NCBI GenBank assembly: GCA_020832965.1
Contig: JAJHRM010000022.1
Span: forward strand, 1 to 16,955
DNA length: 16,955 bases
Direction: 5' to 3'
DNA from: Thermofilum sp.
GTDB lineage: Archaea; Thermoproteota; Thermoprotei; Thermofilales; Thermofilaceae
In this document: positions 7,268 to 15,100 of the stretch, one piece after another
How the letters are laid out: every line of letters starts with the position of its first letter
Position numbering within the stretch: the stretch's first letter is position 1
Made by a program: the position numbers and the translations under genes
Notes under the pieces: generated by a model
The model's input: the letters and a program-made list of their open reading frames with translations, nothing else
What the model was told of the DNA's origin: nothing
The model's database searches: none

Positions 7268-7295
7268 GTGAAACCGCGGTGCAGGAGCTTATCAG
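7240..7295 (-). repeat. Promoter/start cassette, copy A
   Basis: On the minus strand this contains CTGATAAGC (7287-7295), a 19-nt spacer containing CACCGCGGTTTC, GTG, and the first codons of the 105-aa gene. Copy B (7921-7976) matches it over both the TATA end and the first nine codons. Copy C (11957-11998) matches the TATA box, the CACCGCGGTTTC spacer and the first few codons. The TATA-to-GTG distance is identical in all three. Confidence 0.8.
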
Positions 7296-7589
7296 CATTA
7301 CGCGCCGACAGTCAACCTCGTCAAAGGGTTTCAAAACAGACCTAAAGGGTAAGAAGGAGGAATCTTGCTGCCTGAGCGGATTGCCTGTCACACGGCCTCT
7401 CACGTTGCGTTAAGTAAAGCAGTGTTTGGAGCTTGCATAGTTTTGCTTAAACAAAGAAATCTGCACCGACAGACCTCGGGCGGATTCGCTGAGTCTCGGC
7501 GGAGCTATTGGCGGAGCTATTAACAGCGCGCTGCCCACGAATGCGAGACGGGTGTTCAAAATCGTGTTTACTTAAGCGAAAAAGCATAT
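7268..7589. other. Intergenic region
   Basis: Apart from promoter cassette A at its left end, I see no gene. It contains a perfect 12-bp tandem duplication GGCGGAGCTATT (7498-7509, 7510-7521), the palindrome AGCGCGCT at 7525-7532, and TATA-like CATATATG (7585-7592) leading into the next plus-strand gene. Confidence 0.55.
7498..7521. repeat. Perfect 12-bp tandem duplication
   Basis: GGCGGAGCTATT is repeated twice head to tail in non-coding DNA. It is short enough to be replication slippage, and no protein-binding role can be inferred. Confidence 0.8.
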
Positions 7590-7838
7590 ATGCTCTATGC
7601 TGAAGAAGAGGTACAGGGGGAAATGGGCAGCGAAGAATCCTTCGTTAAAAAGGAGGGGTTACTGAAGAAGCAATTTGAAGGCTACACGCCCCCGCACAGG
7701 AGCCGTAGTTGCGATGAAATACATTCCACATGGAGGGGGAGCGAGCACACAGTTCACGTTTACGGCGAGAAACCCGACTTCCCTTGGCCGATAGGGAAGA
7801 GCCCTGATAAGTGGTTCGCGAAGAAAGAAGAAAAATGA
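7590..7838 (+). CDS. Small charged unrecognised protein (82 aa or 71 aa)
   Basis: An 82-codon frame from the ATG at 7590. The ATG at 7623 (MGSEESFVKK...) is an equally likely start, because TATA-like AAGCATATATG ends about 29 nt before it and GGGGG lies just upstream. The product is lysine/glutamate-rich at the start, with a core YTPPHRSRSCDEIHSTWRGS and a hydrophilic C-terminus ending KEEK. There is no membrane segment, and the single Cys with nearby His does not form a recognisable zinc site. Support comes from the T-rich stretch after the stop (TTTTTCTTTCTCTC, 7856-7870), a plausible archaeal terminator, and from the absence of competing frames. The family is not recognised. Confidence 0.55.
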   Translation: MLYAEEEVQGEMGSEESFVKKEGLLKKQFEGYTPPHRSRSCDEIHSTWRGSEHTVHVYGEKPDFPWPIGKSPDKWFAKKEEK

Positions 7839-7855
7839 AAAACAAATTCAAAATC

Positions 7856-7870
7856 ATTTTTCTTTCTCTC
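7856..7870 (+). terminator. Oligo-T transcription termination signal
   Basis: A pyrimidine-rich run TTTTTCTTTCTCTC begins 17 nt after the stop codon of the 7590-7838 gene. Archaeal RNA polymerases terminate at such T-rich tracts. It would also separate this gene from the next plus-strand gene. Confidence 0.5.
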
Positions 7871-7885
7871 TAGCTCTTGGGTTGA

Positions 7886-7948
7886 TTAAGTGGACGGAGT
7901 GCCTTCACAACGCGCGCGCTCGCCAGCGTACAGGTAAGCCCTACGCAC
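7886..7948 (-). pseudogene. Truncated copy of the 105-aa gene start
   Basis: GTG at 7948 begins MRRAYLYAG, identical to the first nine residues of the gene at 7267, then diverges (ERARCEG...) and stops at TAA after 20 residues. The upstream CTGATAAGC box and its 19-nt spacing are preserved. It is either a relic of a second copy that lost its body, or a promoter cassette copied without its gene. A 20-residue peptide product cannot be excluded. Confidence 0.65.
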
Positions 7949-7976
7949 ACTCTAGCGTGCTTTAGGAGCTTATCAG
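7921..7976 (-). repeat. Promoter/start cassette, copy B
   Basis: About 27 of the 29 bases covering the start codons and upstream GTG match copy A (7240-7295), and the 13 bases at the TATA end (CTGATAAGCTCCT on the minus strand) are identical. The middle spacer differs in sequence but not in length, which suggests selection on spacing or replacement within the spacer. Confidence 0.8.
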
Positions 7977-7980
7977 TTTT

Positions 7981-8310
7981 GTGCGGGAGAAAAAACATAA
8001 GGTTGAACCCGATGGGGTTGGCGTGAAACTGGAGACTCTACTTAAAGTGGCAGTGATGTTAGTGTTAGCGAGTTTTATGATTTCACCGCGTTTTCCAGCC
8101 GACTATCTGAAGGATTTCGCTGAGCGGTATTTCCTTCAGTCTTTGAAGCAGTTGGCGGAGCATTTCCACGTAGACGAGAGCAACCCCTACTACAGCGTGC
8201 ACGTCTCGATTAAAACGTCGCTCGACACCGCGGGACTTATCATATCCACGTTTGCCGGCGTGGTCGGCGTGCTTCTCGCAGCCCGAAAGCTCTACGACAT
8301 GCTCAGCTAG
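7981..8310 (+). CDS. Small membrane protein with two transmembrane helices
   Basis: It starts at a GTG (MREKKHKVEPDG...), immediately outside and divergent from promoter cassette B. Two hydrophobic helices are evident: LLKVAVMLVLASFMI (about residues 19-33) and TAGLIISTFAGVVGVLLAA (about 83-101). Between them is a soluble loop of about 50 residues with a helix (YLKDFAERYFLQSLKQLAEHF) and the sequence DESNPYYSVHVS. The N-terminus is lysine-rich and probably cytoplasmic, which would put the loop outside the cell. The family is not recognised. A two-helix protein with an external loop could be a small sensor or accessory membrane subunit, but nothing shows this directly. CTTTAGGA about 15-20 nt upstream is the only TATA-like candidate. 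Confidence 0.65.
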   Translation: MREKKHKVEPDGVGVKLETLLKVAVMLVLASFMISPRFPADYLKDFAERYFLQSLKQLAEHFHVDESNPYYSVHVSIKTSLDTAGLIISTFAGVVGVLLAARKLYDMLS

Positions 8311-8342
8311 CTTACTGCGCGCTCCGCTGAAACCGCTTACCA

Positions 8343-8350
8343 CCTTAAAA
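8343..8350 (+). promoter_or_regulatory. TATA-like element for the 8370 start
   Basis: CCTTAAAA lies 19 nt before the ATG at 8370, the same spacing as at the other predicted leaderless genes in the window. Confidence 0.55.
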
Positions 8351-8369
8351 TACCGCGTACTCTAGTGGG

Positions 8370-8633
8370 ATGAGCGTGAGGGTCAGGTGGCTCGAGGGCG
8401 CGTTTGTGAGCGTGCCGGAGGAGGCTAGGCGGGAGGCGGAGCGCGCGCTAGCTAGGGTGGACGTGGGCGGCTTGGGCGATTACGAGCGGGACGGCAGCTC
8501 CGCGACGCTCTACATGGGCGAGGGCCTCCTCCTCAAGCTGGCTAAAGTGGGGGGCAGGCTGCTCGTGCTCGCATCGGTTTGGGAGTGCGGAAGCCTCGTC
8601 GAGGAGCACGTTGTCGGCGAGGTAGAGGGGTAG
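8370..8633 (+). CDS. Small unrecognised protein (87 aa)
   Basis: It begins MSVRVRWLEGAFVSVPEEARREAERA at an ATG with a TATA-like element 19 nt upstream. The pattern is strand, then helix (PEEARREAERALARV), then a four-strand run (GSSATLYMGEG, LLLKLAKVGG, RLLVLASVWE). It looks like a small compact alpha/beta fold with no signal sequence. GC-rich codon bias supports it as real. The family is not recognised. It converges on the PD-(D/E)XK nuclease-like gene with only 13 bp between stops, and that gap contains TACTGCGCGCT, also found just after the stop of the preceding gene. Confidence 0.7.
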   Translation: MSVRVRWLEGAFVSVPEEARREAERALARVDVGGLGDYERDGSSATLYMGEGLLLKLAKVGGRLLVLASVWECGSLVEEHVVGEVEG

Positions 8634-8646
8634 CGTACTGCGCGCT

Positions 8647-9210
8647 TCAACTTCCTTTTAGCTTTTTGTTGAAAGTAAATTTCCCTTGCAATAGTTCATT
8701 TGTAAGAAGCTCAACTTCTCTGCCTGACGGGTAAAAGTCGTATTCCGCTTCGACTATGGGGGAGGCGAGGTAACCTCCTTCGTAAAGGTAGGTGCCGATG
8801 GAAACGCAGCTTCCGACCATCCTTTTCAACAAATCCCTTTTATTCCGGAGCCAGCTCCGAAATCCATCGATTATTTTGTCGTCAGGGATGCTTTCGTGGA
8901 AGCCTAAAACCAAAAACGCGCGGTGGACTCCGTTTTTCAAGTATAAAAGCGCTTGGCCTATCCCGCTGTAGAAGCCGTTCCAACTTAGCCCTTTTCTCTT
9001 CTTATCGAATTTCATCAGCTTTATTTCGTAACCTATTAAACGAAATTGGTTCTGAGAGATTCGCGCAATTTGCAAGATGTCGATGTCCGGGCTTATCTTC
9101 TTTCCACCAATTGCCGAAACTTTAGGGTACGCATCATAGGGCAGCGAGCGCAAGACATCTTTCAACAATTCTTCTTCCGTCTCGAAGCGCGCGTATTTCA
9201 CGCCTCCCAT
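8647..9210 (-). CDS. PD-(D/E)XK nuclease-like protein
   Basis: A 187-residue protein starting MGGVKYARFETEEEL. The nuclease signature is clear: an N-terminal acidic helix (E14), SPDIDIL with candidate metal-binding D42/D44, a hydrophobic strand ending in YEIKLMK (E62-x-K64), and helix GIGQALLYL with a Q86-containing motif. This order (helix, D, E-x-K, then Q-A-L-x-Y) is typical of the restriction-endonuclease-like fold in standalone archaeal nucleases. Such enzymes cleave DNA in restriction, repair or mobile-element contexts, but the role here is unknown and no methyltransferase is nearby. The C-terminal half (residues 100-187) is predicted alpha/beta with a lysine-rich end (FNKKLKGS) that could bind nucleic acid. 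The start is supported by GAGGTG about 16-21 nt upstream only, and no TATA box is obvious. Confidence 0.85.
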   Translation of the reverse strand: MGGVKYARFETEEELLKDVLRSLPYDAYPKVSAIGGKKISPDIDILQIARISQNQFRLIGYEIKLMKFDKKRKGLSWNGFYSGIGQALLYLKNGVHRAFLVLGFHESIPDDKIIDGFRSWLRNKRDLLKRMVGSCVSIGTYLYEGGYLASPIVEAEYDFYPSGREVELLTNELLQGKFTFNKKLKGS

Positions 9211-9251
9211 ACGTTCACAGTTTCACACCTCAACACGGCAGCACCTGAAAG

Positions 9252-9572
9252 TTACAAGGTTATTGTGGAAGAGAATAAGGAGCTGGAGCGCTCGCTCGAC
9301 AAGCTTTTGGAGAGCTTCCGTGGAGTCGTGGAAGAGGTTAGCTCTGCTAGCGCGCGCACGCTACATGGTTCACCTGGAGCTAGCGCGCGCTCGGAATGAG
9401 GTAGTCCGCAGGGTTCCAGAAAAACGCCGCGTTCATGGACCATAGGGAAGCGGAGAAGGACGCTAAGCGCGCTCGTTTTACACCAGTAATCGTAAGCGAG
9501 GTACATGGTGACAGCGAGAGCGCCCGCCAAAGCTGCAAGGGCGGCTTTAACGGCCGTGCGCACAACAACCAC
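9252..9572 (-). CDS. Possible small membrane-anchored protein or relic
   Basis: GTG at 9572 begins MVVVRTAVKAALAALAGALAVTMYLAYDYW, a credible signal anchor (residues 6-27). A TATA-like CTGTATAAGC (9601-9610) lies 28 nt before the start. After about residue 60 (EPCGLPHSE) the sequence turns into Ser/Arg-rich low complexity that looks non-coding, so the gene may be truncated or decayed. The N-terminal pattern with YLAY after the hydrophobic segment resembles the start of the 683-aa exported protein (GLIVSGYLAYLHF), which hints at a decayed paralogue. A competing plus-strand relic overlaps 9252-9445, and at most one of the two is real there. Confidence 0.3.
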   Translation of the reverse strand: MVVVRTAVKAALAALAGALAVTMYLAYDYWCKTSALSVLLRFPMVHERGVFLEPCGLPHSERALAPGEPCSVRALAELTSSTTPRKLSKSLSSERSSSLFSSTITL

Positions 9573-9918
9573 CCCTACGCTGGCAAACAGCAGCGCGCTC
9601 GCTTATACAGGTGCAGTGAGCTAAGCAGCGCGTGAGCCGCCCCGTTCGCATGCACACCGATAACGCTCATCGGGCAGGTGCTCGATAAGAACTCCTACAG
9701 CCTTCTCTCACAATGCTTTCACGCCTCTAACGGTGAAACTCCTTTGCGCTTTAGCTTCTCTCGGCTTTGCGCGCGATCCCTGCATAAGACTGGCTACGAC
9801 GCAGGGCATTGTCGCGAATACGCGGTAGGTTCCAAGAACGCAAAAGTTTATGGAAGCGTAAGATAAGGGAGCAGTCTACGCCTACGATACTAGGTATCAG
9901 TGTTACCCCCCTTCATAA
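9573..9918. other. Intergenic region
   Basis: I see no intact gene. It contains the TATA-like CTGTATAAGC for the minus-strand frame at 9572, one AGCGCGCT palindrome (9592-9599), and a 62-codon plus-strand frame (9678-9866) with unconvincing composition and no recognisable motif. Confidence 0.45.
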
Positions 9919-11970
9919 TTAAGGATTAATTCTTTCCCATTTTCCGTCAGGCCTTCGAATTTGAAGGTCTAACGGATACTTTCCTTCAACATGGTCTTTT
10001 ATCAAAGGCTCAGCATACTGCCACCATCCAAACGCGTAAGGCAAAGTTGTTTTCCCGTACTGAGAAATTTTTTCATAAAGCTGGGGAGAAATTATCACGT
10101 AAGGCTCGCTATGATAACCCCTACTGTTTGGATACTTATCGGTTAAAACGAGAGCAGCCCTTCCGAAAACCCTTGCAACAAGGACAGAGTAGTGTGGGCA
10201 AGTCTGTTCCTCCATAGGAACTACTGCTTCAAGTCGCCATGGAATAAACCCTCTTGACAGTGCCCTTGGATAACCCTGGATGAAAACAGCAACTTCATCC
10301 TCTTTCATTAAACCATCAAAAGAAACAATCACATGATCCTTTTCTACCGTATTGCCAAAAAGTTTTTTATAAGCTGCATCCGAATTTAGCCACTCACCAT
10401 AAGCAGGATGCCCTCTAACCGCTTCATCTATCGCAAGCAAATACCTTAGAGTTTTCTCTCTGAAATCTTTTTTAGCCATATCTTCCAACCATTGCTGAGG
10501 AGTCTTACCTCCAACCCTCGAATCTGGCATAACATTTCTCCAACCTATTTCCACGCTAGGCGTTATTTCACCGTAAATGATGTTGTGCCACCCGCTCACA
10601 ATATCGATCTCAAACAAGTCGATTGGGAGCAACCTTTGCCTCCTGTACCAGGCTTCTATCTTTTTGTCAGGTATGTTTAGCTCGTACTCGGCTTCTCCTC
10701 TATCGAGCTTGTCTACGATGTACTTCACCGCTCTCTCCACAACATCCCAGTATTTTGCTTCGTTTTGGCTGGCTATCCCAACTTTATAGCCGAGGTCGTC
10801 AGCTTGTACCGCCCCCTCCCTCCACTCTTTAGGGTACTTTAAAATGCTTGGAACACGCTTCGCCAATCTCAAGAGGCTTGCGTGCACCCTCGCGTTTTCA
10901 AAATCGATATTGATCCCCTCGTTTTCTTCCAGCTTCTCTATGCAAAAGGAGAGAGTATTGTTTCCTATTTCTTTCATCAATTTCTCTCCGCTTCCAAAAT
11001 AGTATGTAGCGTTGTTGAGAGTGTAGATTTGGGATAGCCTTTGGATCCCATTGCCGAAGGAAAGAAAGATAAGTAGAACTTCCCTTACTAAAGCGGTTTT
11101 TCTAGAACCGCTAACCCTCCTATCCCTTTCTATCTGGTCGAGAACCACGTACGCTAAGTTTTTCGGTACGCGCGAACCGTTCGCGTGGGCTAGGGTTAGG
11201 ATGTCTCGGGCTAGCATCTTATCGCTCTCGAAGATCTCCGCGAAAAGCTGGCTTGAATCGAATAGGCTCAAGCTTAAGCTTCGATCGAAGCTTGGGGGGA
11301 GCCAGCTTTCGAACAGCATCCTAGGGGTAACTTCCACCTGGACGAGCGAAGTTAGATCGTACTTATCCACCGCTTTGAGGGCGAATCTCTTGTCTTTTCC
11401 CGTGATGTTGGCCGCGTATCTGCCGTCTGCTTTAACCAGGGGGGTTCGGCTGCCGTTGGGGAGCTCGAGGTAAGCTTCTTTCAAGTTGGGCTCTTCGATG
11501 AGGGCTGAAACCCGATATATGTTCGAACCCAAATCTTCAACCCTCAAATCTTTTATCGCTGGGGCTTCTAGGTTCGCGAGGAAACTCACCGGGTACCTAG
11601 CTTCGTTCCCCTCCCGATCCTTAACCACAACTTCACCCGTTAACGCCCCCTCTTCGGGTGAAATTGTGGAGGGGTTGAAGCTCGCCCTGTACAGTAGCGT
11701 GCCGTTTCCAAAATCTCGGGCGAGCGAGAGCTGGATGGAGGTCCCGTTTAACTCTAAAGCTGCCGATTGAATCGGGTTTTTCGAGTTGATAACCACTATA
11801 AACTCCTGGTTTCCACCCCTATCCACCCTACTCCTATACTCGACACCCACCACCACCAAAGGCTTCTGGAAGTGGAGGTAAGCGAGGTAGCCTGATACGA
11901 TCAACCCGAGCAACCCCAAGCCTACGAGAACCCTCCTCCATTCAACACGCTTCAAGCAAGCCCCACGCAC
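9919..11970 (-). CDS. Membrane-anchored exported protein with Ig-like N-terminal domains (683 aa)
   Basis: It starts at a GTG 19 nt downstream of CTGATAAGC (cassette C). Residues 1-12 are basic, followed by a single hydrophobic segment (about 13-31, VLVGLGLLGLIVSGYLAY) that acts as signal anchor, so the rest should be outside the cell. Residues 38-135 and 136-215 look like two beta-sandwich (Ig-like) modules with alternating strands, such as EFIVVINSKNPIQSAALEL and YRVSALIEEPNLKEAYLEL. Several N-glycosylation sequons (NGT at 75 and 89, NGS at 172, NIT at 188, others later) fit a surface protein. The remaining roughly 450 residues form a helical region and a C-terminal alpha/beta domain that I cannot assign. 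C591 followed by H620 is faintly transglutaminase-like but not convincing. It is divergent from the STAND NTPase, with under 200 bp between starts, so shared control or function is possible. Confidence 0.9.
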   Translation of the reverse strand: MRGACLKRVEWRRVLVGLGLLGLIVSGYLAYLHFQKPLVVVGVEYRSRVDRGGNQEFIVVINSKNPIQSAALELNGTSIQLSLARDFGNGTLLYRASFNPSTISPEEGALTGEVVVKDREGNEARYPVSFLANLEAPAIKDLRVEDLGSNIYRVSALIEEPNLKEAYLELPNGSRTPLVKADGRYAANITGKDKRFALKAVDKYDLTSLVQVEVTPRMLFESWLPPSFDRSLSLSLFDSSQLFAEIFESDKMLARDILTLAHANGSRVPKNLAYVVLDQIERDRRVSGSRKTALVREVLLIFLSFGNGIQRLSQIYTLNNATYYFGSGEKLMKEIGNNTLSFCIEKLEENEGINIDFENARVHASLLRLAKRVPSILKYPKEWREGAVQADDLGYKVGIASQNEAKYWDVVERAVKYIVDKLDRGEAEYELNIPDKKIEAWYRRQRLLPIDLFEIDIVSGWHNIIYGEITPSVEIGWRNVMPDSRVGGKTPQQWLEDMAKKDFREKTLRYLLAIDEAVRGHPAYGEWLNSDAAYKKLFGNTVEKDHVIVSFDGLMKEDEVAVFIQGYPRALSRGFIPWRLEAVVPMEEQTCPHYSVLVARVFGRAALVLTDKYPNSRGYHSEPYVIISPQLYEKISQYGKTTLPYAFGWWQYAEPLIKDHVEGKYPLDLQIRRPDGKWERINP

Positions 11971-11998
11971 AGGAAACCGCGGTGCAAATGCTTATCAG
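11957..11998 (-). repeat. Promoter/start cassette, copy C
   Basis: On the minus strand this shows CTGATAAGC (rc of 11990-11998), a spacer containing CACCGCGGTTTC, GTG at 11970, and CGTGGGGCT codons resembling those of copies A and B. The distance from box to GTG is 19 nt, as in the others. It drives the exported 683-aa protein. Confidence 0.75.
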
Positions 11999-12115
11999 CG
12001 TTGCGGGGTGAAACCCCAGTGTTCCCGGCAGGCTGCTGTAGTACATTCCTACGCGCGAAAGCTTGGGATCGAGCGCGAAACCTTCTCTCAAGGGAAACGC
12101 GCGTTTAGCGCGCTG

Positions 12116-12131
12116 TGCAGTAAAGCATTTA
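12116..12131 (+). promoter_or_regulatory. Repeated TATA-like element upstream of the STAND gene
   Basis: TGCAGTAAAGCATTTA matches 15 of 16 bases at 4231-4246 (upstream of the proteasome-like relic) and lies 40 nt before an in-frame GTG at 12156. At the other site a GTG lies 41 nt downstream. The A/T-rich core could serve as a TATA box for the STAND gene. Confidence 0.4.
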
Positions 12132-12155
12132 GCGGTGTGGATCGCGCTCAGCGTA

Positions 12156-15100
12156 GTGCAAGGTTCATCCAGCAGCTCGGGAACCGGCTCTCCCAAGTTG
12201 GGGGATGCGCGCGCCGCAAGCGCGTACAATCAGCTTGTCGGCAGCGCCTTCTCCAGGGTTGTGGAGCGGTTGGGGAAGCTCGATAGCGGTATTTTCGTCT
12301 TTGCGCCTTGCGGCTGCTCGAGAGCGGAGCTGCTTAAGCGCCTTATGGAGCCGGGGGAGCAGGTCATCTCTCACGCGTACGTCTACGAGGGCTTTGAGGA
12401 GAAAACCGGCGATGTACAAAGTATTGTAAAGTACGAGAGCTTGGTGGATCTCGTCGGGAAGCTGAAGGGGTGGAGCGGCGGGGCGCGTATAGCGGTCGTG
12501 CCGGAGAGCTCGTGCGAAGCTGTCGCGTTGAAGCAGATGCTCGAAAAGGAAGCGCCATACCTGCGCGTCCAGCTCCTCTACCTCCCCCAGCTCTACAGGG
12601 AAGCCGCAGAAAGGTACAGCGGGGACGTGAAGGAGCTCGCTAGAGTGGAGCACTCGAAGTTGGGGGAGGTCTACAAGTGCAAAGCTGAGGGCTACTCTTC
12701 AACCCTCTTGAGAGCTTGGAGCAGTGAGAAGCTGGAGGAGCTGAGGAAAGCGAAGGAAGCGATATTGGAGTTGAGCCCCGGCAGGCTGGGGTTGAGGGAC
12801 TACTTGGCGGAGGCTGCGGGTAAGATGCTGATCGCGCTGGCGGCTGCGCCCTTTGGCGCTGCTGTGGCGTTGGCTGTGGATCGGCTGCTTGCGGCTCTCG
12901 CCAGCTTAAACCTCCAGGGGGCTGCCCAAGCGCTCCTGGCTAAGGTCGGCGGAGTTCCCGTCAAGCAGGCTGAAGGTTTCGCTTCGAGGGTTCTGGAGGG
13001 GTGGTCAAGGCCTGAAGCGAGGAACAAGGTTGCCGAGGGGCTGGCGAGGCTGGTTGCAGCGGCTAGGGAGGCGGCGCCCCACCTGGATAGGGAGGAGCTG
13101 GAGGCTGTAGTGGACCAGGTGGCGCTGGAGTGGGGTATGGACGCATCTACGTTCAATGTTTTCGTGGAGAACCTGGCGAAGATGGCGAGCGGCGAGCTCG
13201 TCACGAGGGAGGAGCTGAGGAAGGAGCTGGAGAAGCTAGTGGGCAAGGAGCTTGAGGAGCGGTTGAAGCGGTTGATCGAAGATCGTCTCAGGGAGATCGA
13301 AGAGGAGCTGAACAAGTTGAAAAGTAAGGTTGAAGCCCTCGAGATCGGTGTAGGGTTGTTTTACGCGGGCGACTTGGAAAAAGGCTCGCTCTACTCCAAC
13401 TTCAAAGTGGAGAAGGGTAGGCCGGTGATCGCGAGCCTGGAGGAGAAGGGGAAGGTTGAAGCGGAGCTTGTGACTGCGGGCCCCTTCGAAAAACTGGCTG
13501 GAGAAGTCGTAAGGAGGTTAGAGGGGGACTTTGTAGTCCTCGAGGGGCCGAAGGGTATCGGCAAGTCTACGCTTGCAGCCTACACAGCTTGGCGGGCGCT
13601 ACTGAATGGACAGATCGACGCCATCCTCTCTGTGAGCAAGCTCGACGTGGGAAAGGCTTCGAGGCTTGAGAACCTGGTGAGGGATGCGGGGAAGAGGTTC
13701 CTCGTACTCTACGACCCATCCCCGCTCCAAGCCTACTACAAGCCGGGGGCTTACGCGCGCGAAGTGCGGGAAGCCTTCGAGAGGAGCTCTGTGGGGAGCT
13801 TCCTGGTTGAGGAGACGCTGCGGGAGCTCCTCACGCTGAAGGGCGTGGAGCGAGCGAGCGTGCTCGTCGTCCTGCCCGACGACGTTTACCGGAGCGTGAT
13901 CGAGCGGAACCCGGAGCTTAAGGACGAGCTCGAGCGCTACACGCTCCGCGTCGATCTACACGACCCCCAGTTCCTCGAGGAGGTCGTTAAAGCGTACTCG
14001 GGTTGCACCGGCAGCTTCAAGGAGCTGGCTGAAAGCATCGCGAGGTTCGAGGGCGGCTACACGCTCGTCGCCAAGTACGCAGGCTTAACGCTCCGCGAGA
14101 AGAAGTGCAGCGTGGAGGACGTTCAAACGGCCCTCAGGGAGGCGAAGGGGAAGCCGAAGCTCTTCCTCACGTACTACCTGTGGAGCGTCCTCCTCAAGGG
14201 TAGTGGGGATCTGGCGATGATGGCGGCTGCCCCCCTAATCCTCCACGCTGTTTTCGGTCCAATACCGGAGGGTGCAACCTACCTTGTGAAAGCCGCTCTG
14301 GAGGGAGGGGGGTGGCGCCTACCGGATCCCGAGCGGCTCAAGGGGGTTAGGCTCAGGAGCTTAAAAGTGGAGGAGCTAAAGCCTTTAGCAAAGTGGCTCA
14401 GCGTTCTGCACGAGGATCTCGTCGAGGAGATGCTAGAAGAGCTATGCAGCCTAGAGTACAGAGAGCTGGAGGAGCTCACGGGAGCGCTAGGCTGGGCTTG
14501 GCACGAGATACTACGTGAGGAAGAAGAGGTGCCTGTTCCCGAAAGGCTGCCGGATTTCGTTGGTAAAAGGCTCGCAGCGGCACTCGAAGCTTACGCATCT
14601 AGCTGCTGGCGCAGGCTAGCACTAGTAGCCGGCTCCGCCCTCGCGTGGCACCCACGAGCTCCGCTTGTAGCAGCTTCACAGCCCAAGGCGCTGCCCAGCG
14701 AGGCTTTAGAGCCCTGCGAAGCAGATGATTACCTGCTCGCAGGCGGCGTAATCCCACCGCTAATCCTCAGAGTGGCGCTTTACAGCCCGCACACGCTTGC
14801 GCGCCCCCTCGCTCGTTGCTATAAGGAAGCGGCAGAAGAAATCAAAGAGCTAGAGAAAACCTGGCGCGAAAGAGGCGCTCGTCCGGACGAAAGATTCTAC
14901 GCTTTGGGTCTCGCCCTCTCTGTTGCCGAGGCTAGGGGGCTCGGCGAGGGGGTGGAGGCTTGGGAGGCGGAAGCCGCGCTCGTCGCTGCCGCTGCTGCCG
15001 TGCAAAGGGTTTCCAGGGCGGAGTGCGCCGCCGCTGTCCTAGAGATGTTTAAACTGCTTGGCGAGCTAGCACCCCACTACCACGTAGCGCTCGCGTCGTT

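Noticed and set aside
9678..9866. 62-codon plus-strand frame
   Set aside because: Mixed composition rich in Ser, Cys and His, without a promoter at the usual spacing or any recognisable pattern.
10060..10210. Transglutaminase/papain-like Cys-His pair in the exported protein (C591, H620)
   Set aside because: Spacing and flanking residues do not match the family well. The pair is mentioned in the annotation but not used to name the gene.
12165..13315. Minus-strand frames opposite the STAND gene
   Set aside because: Ser/Arg-rich shadows typical of the complement of Glu/Leu-rich coding sequence.
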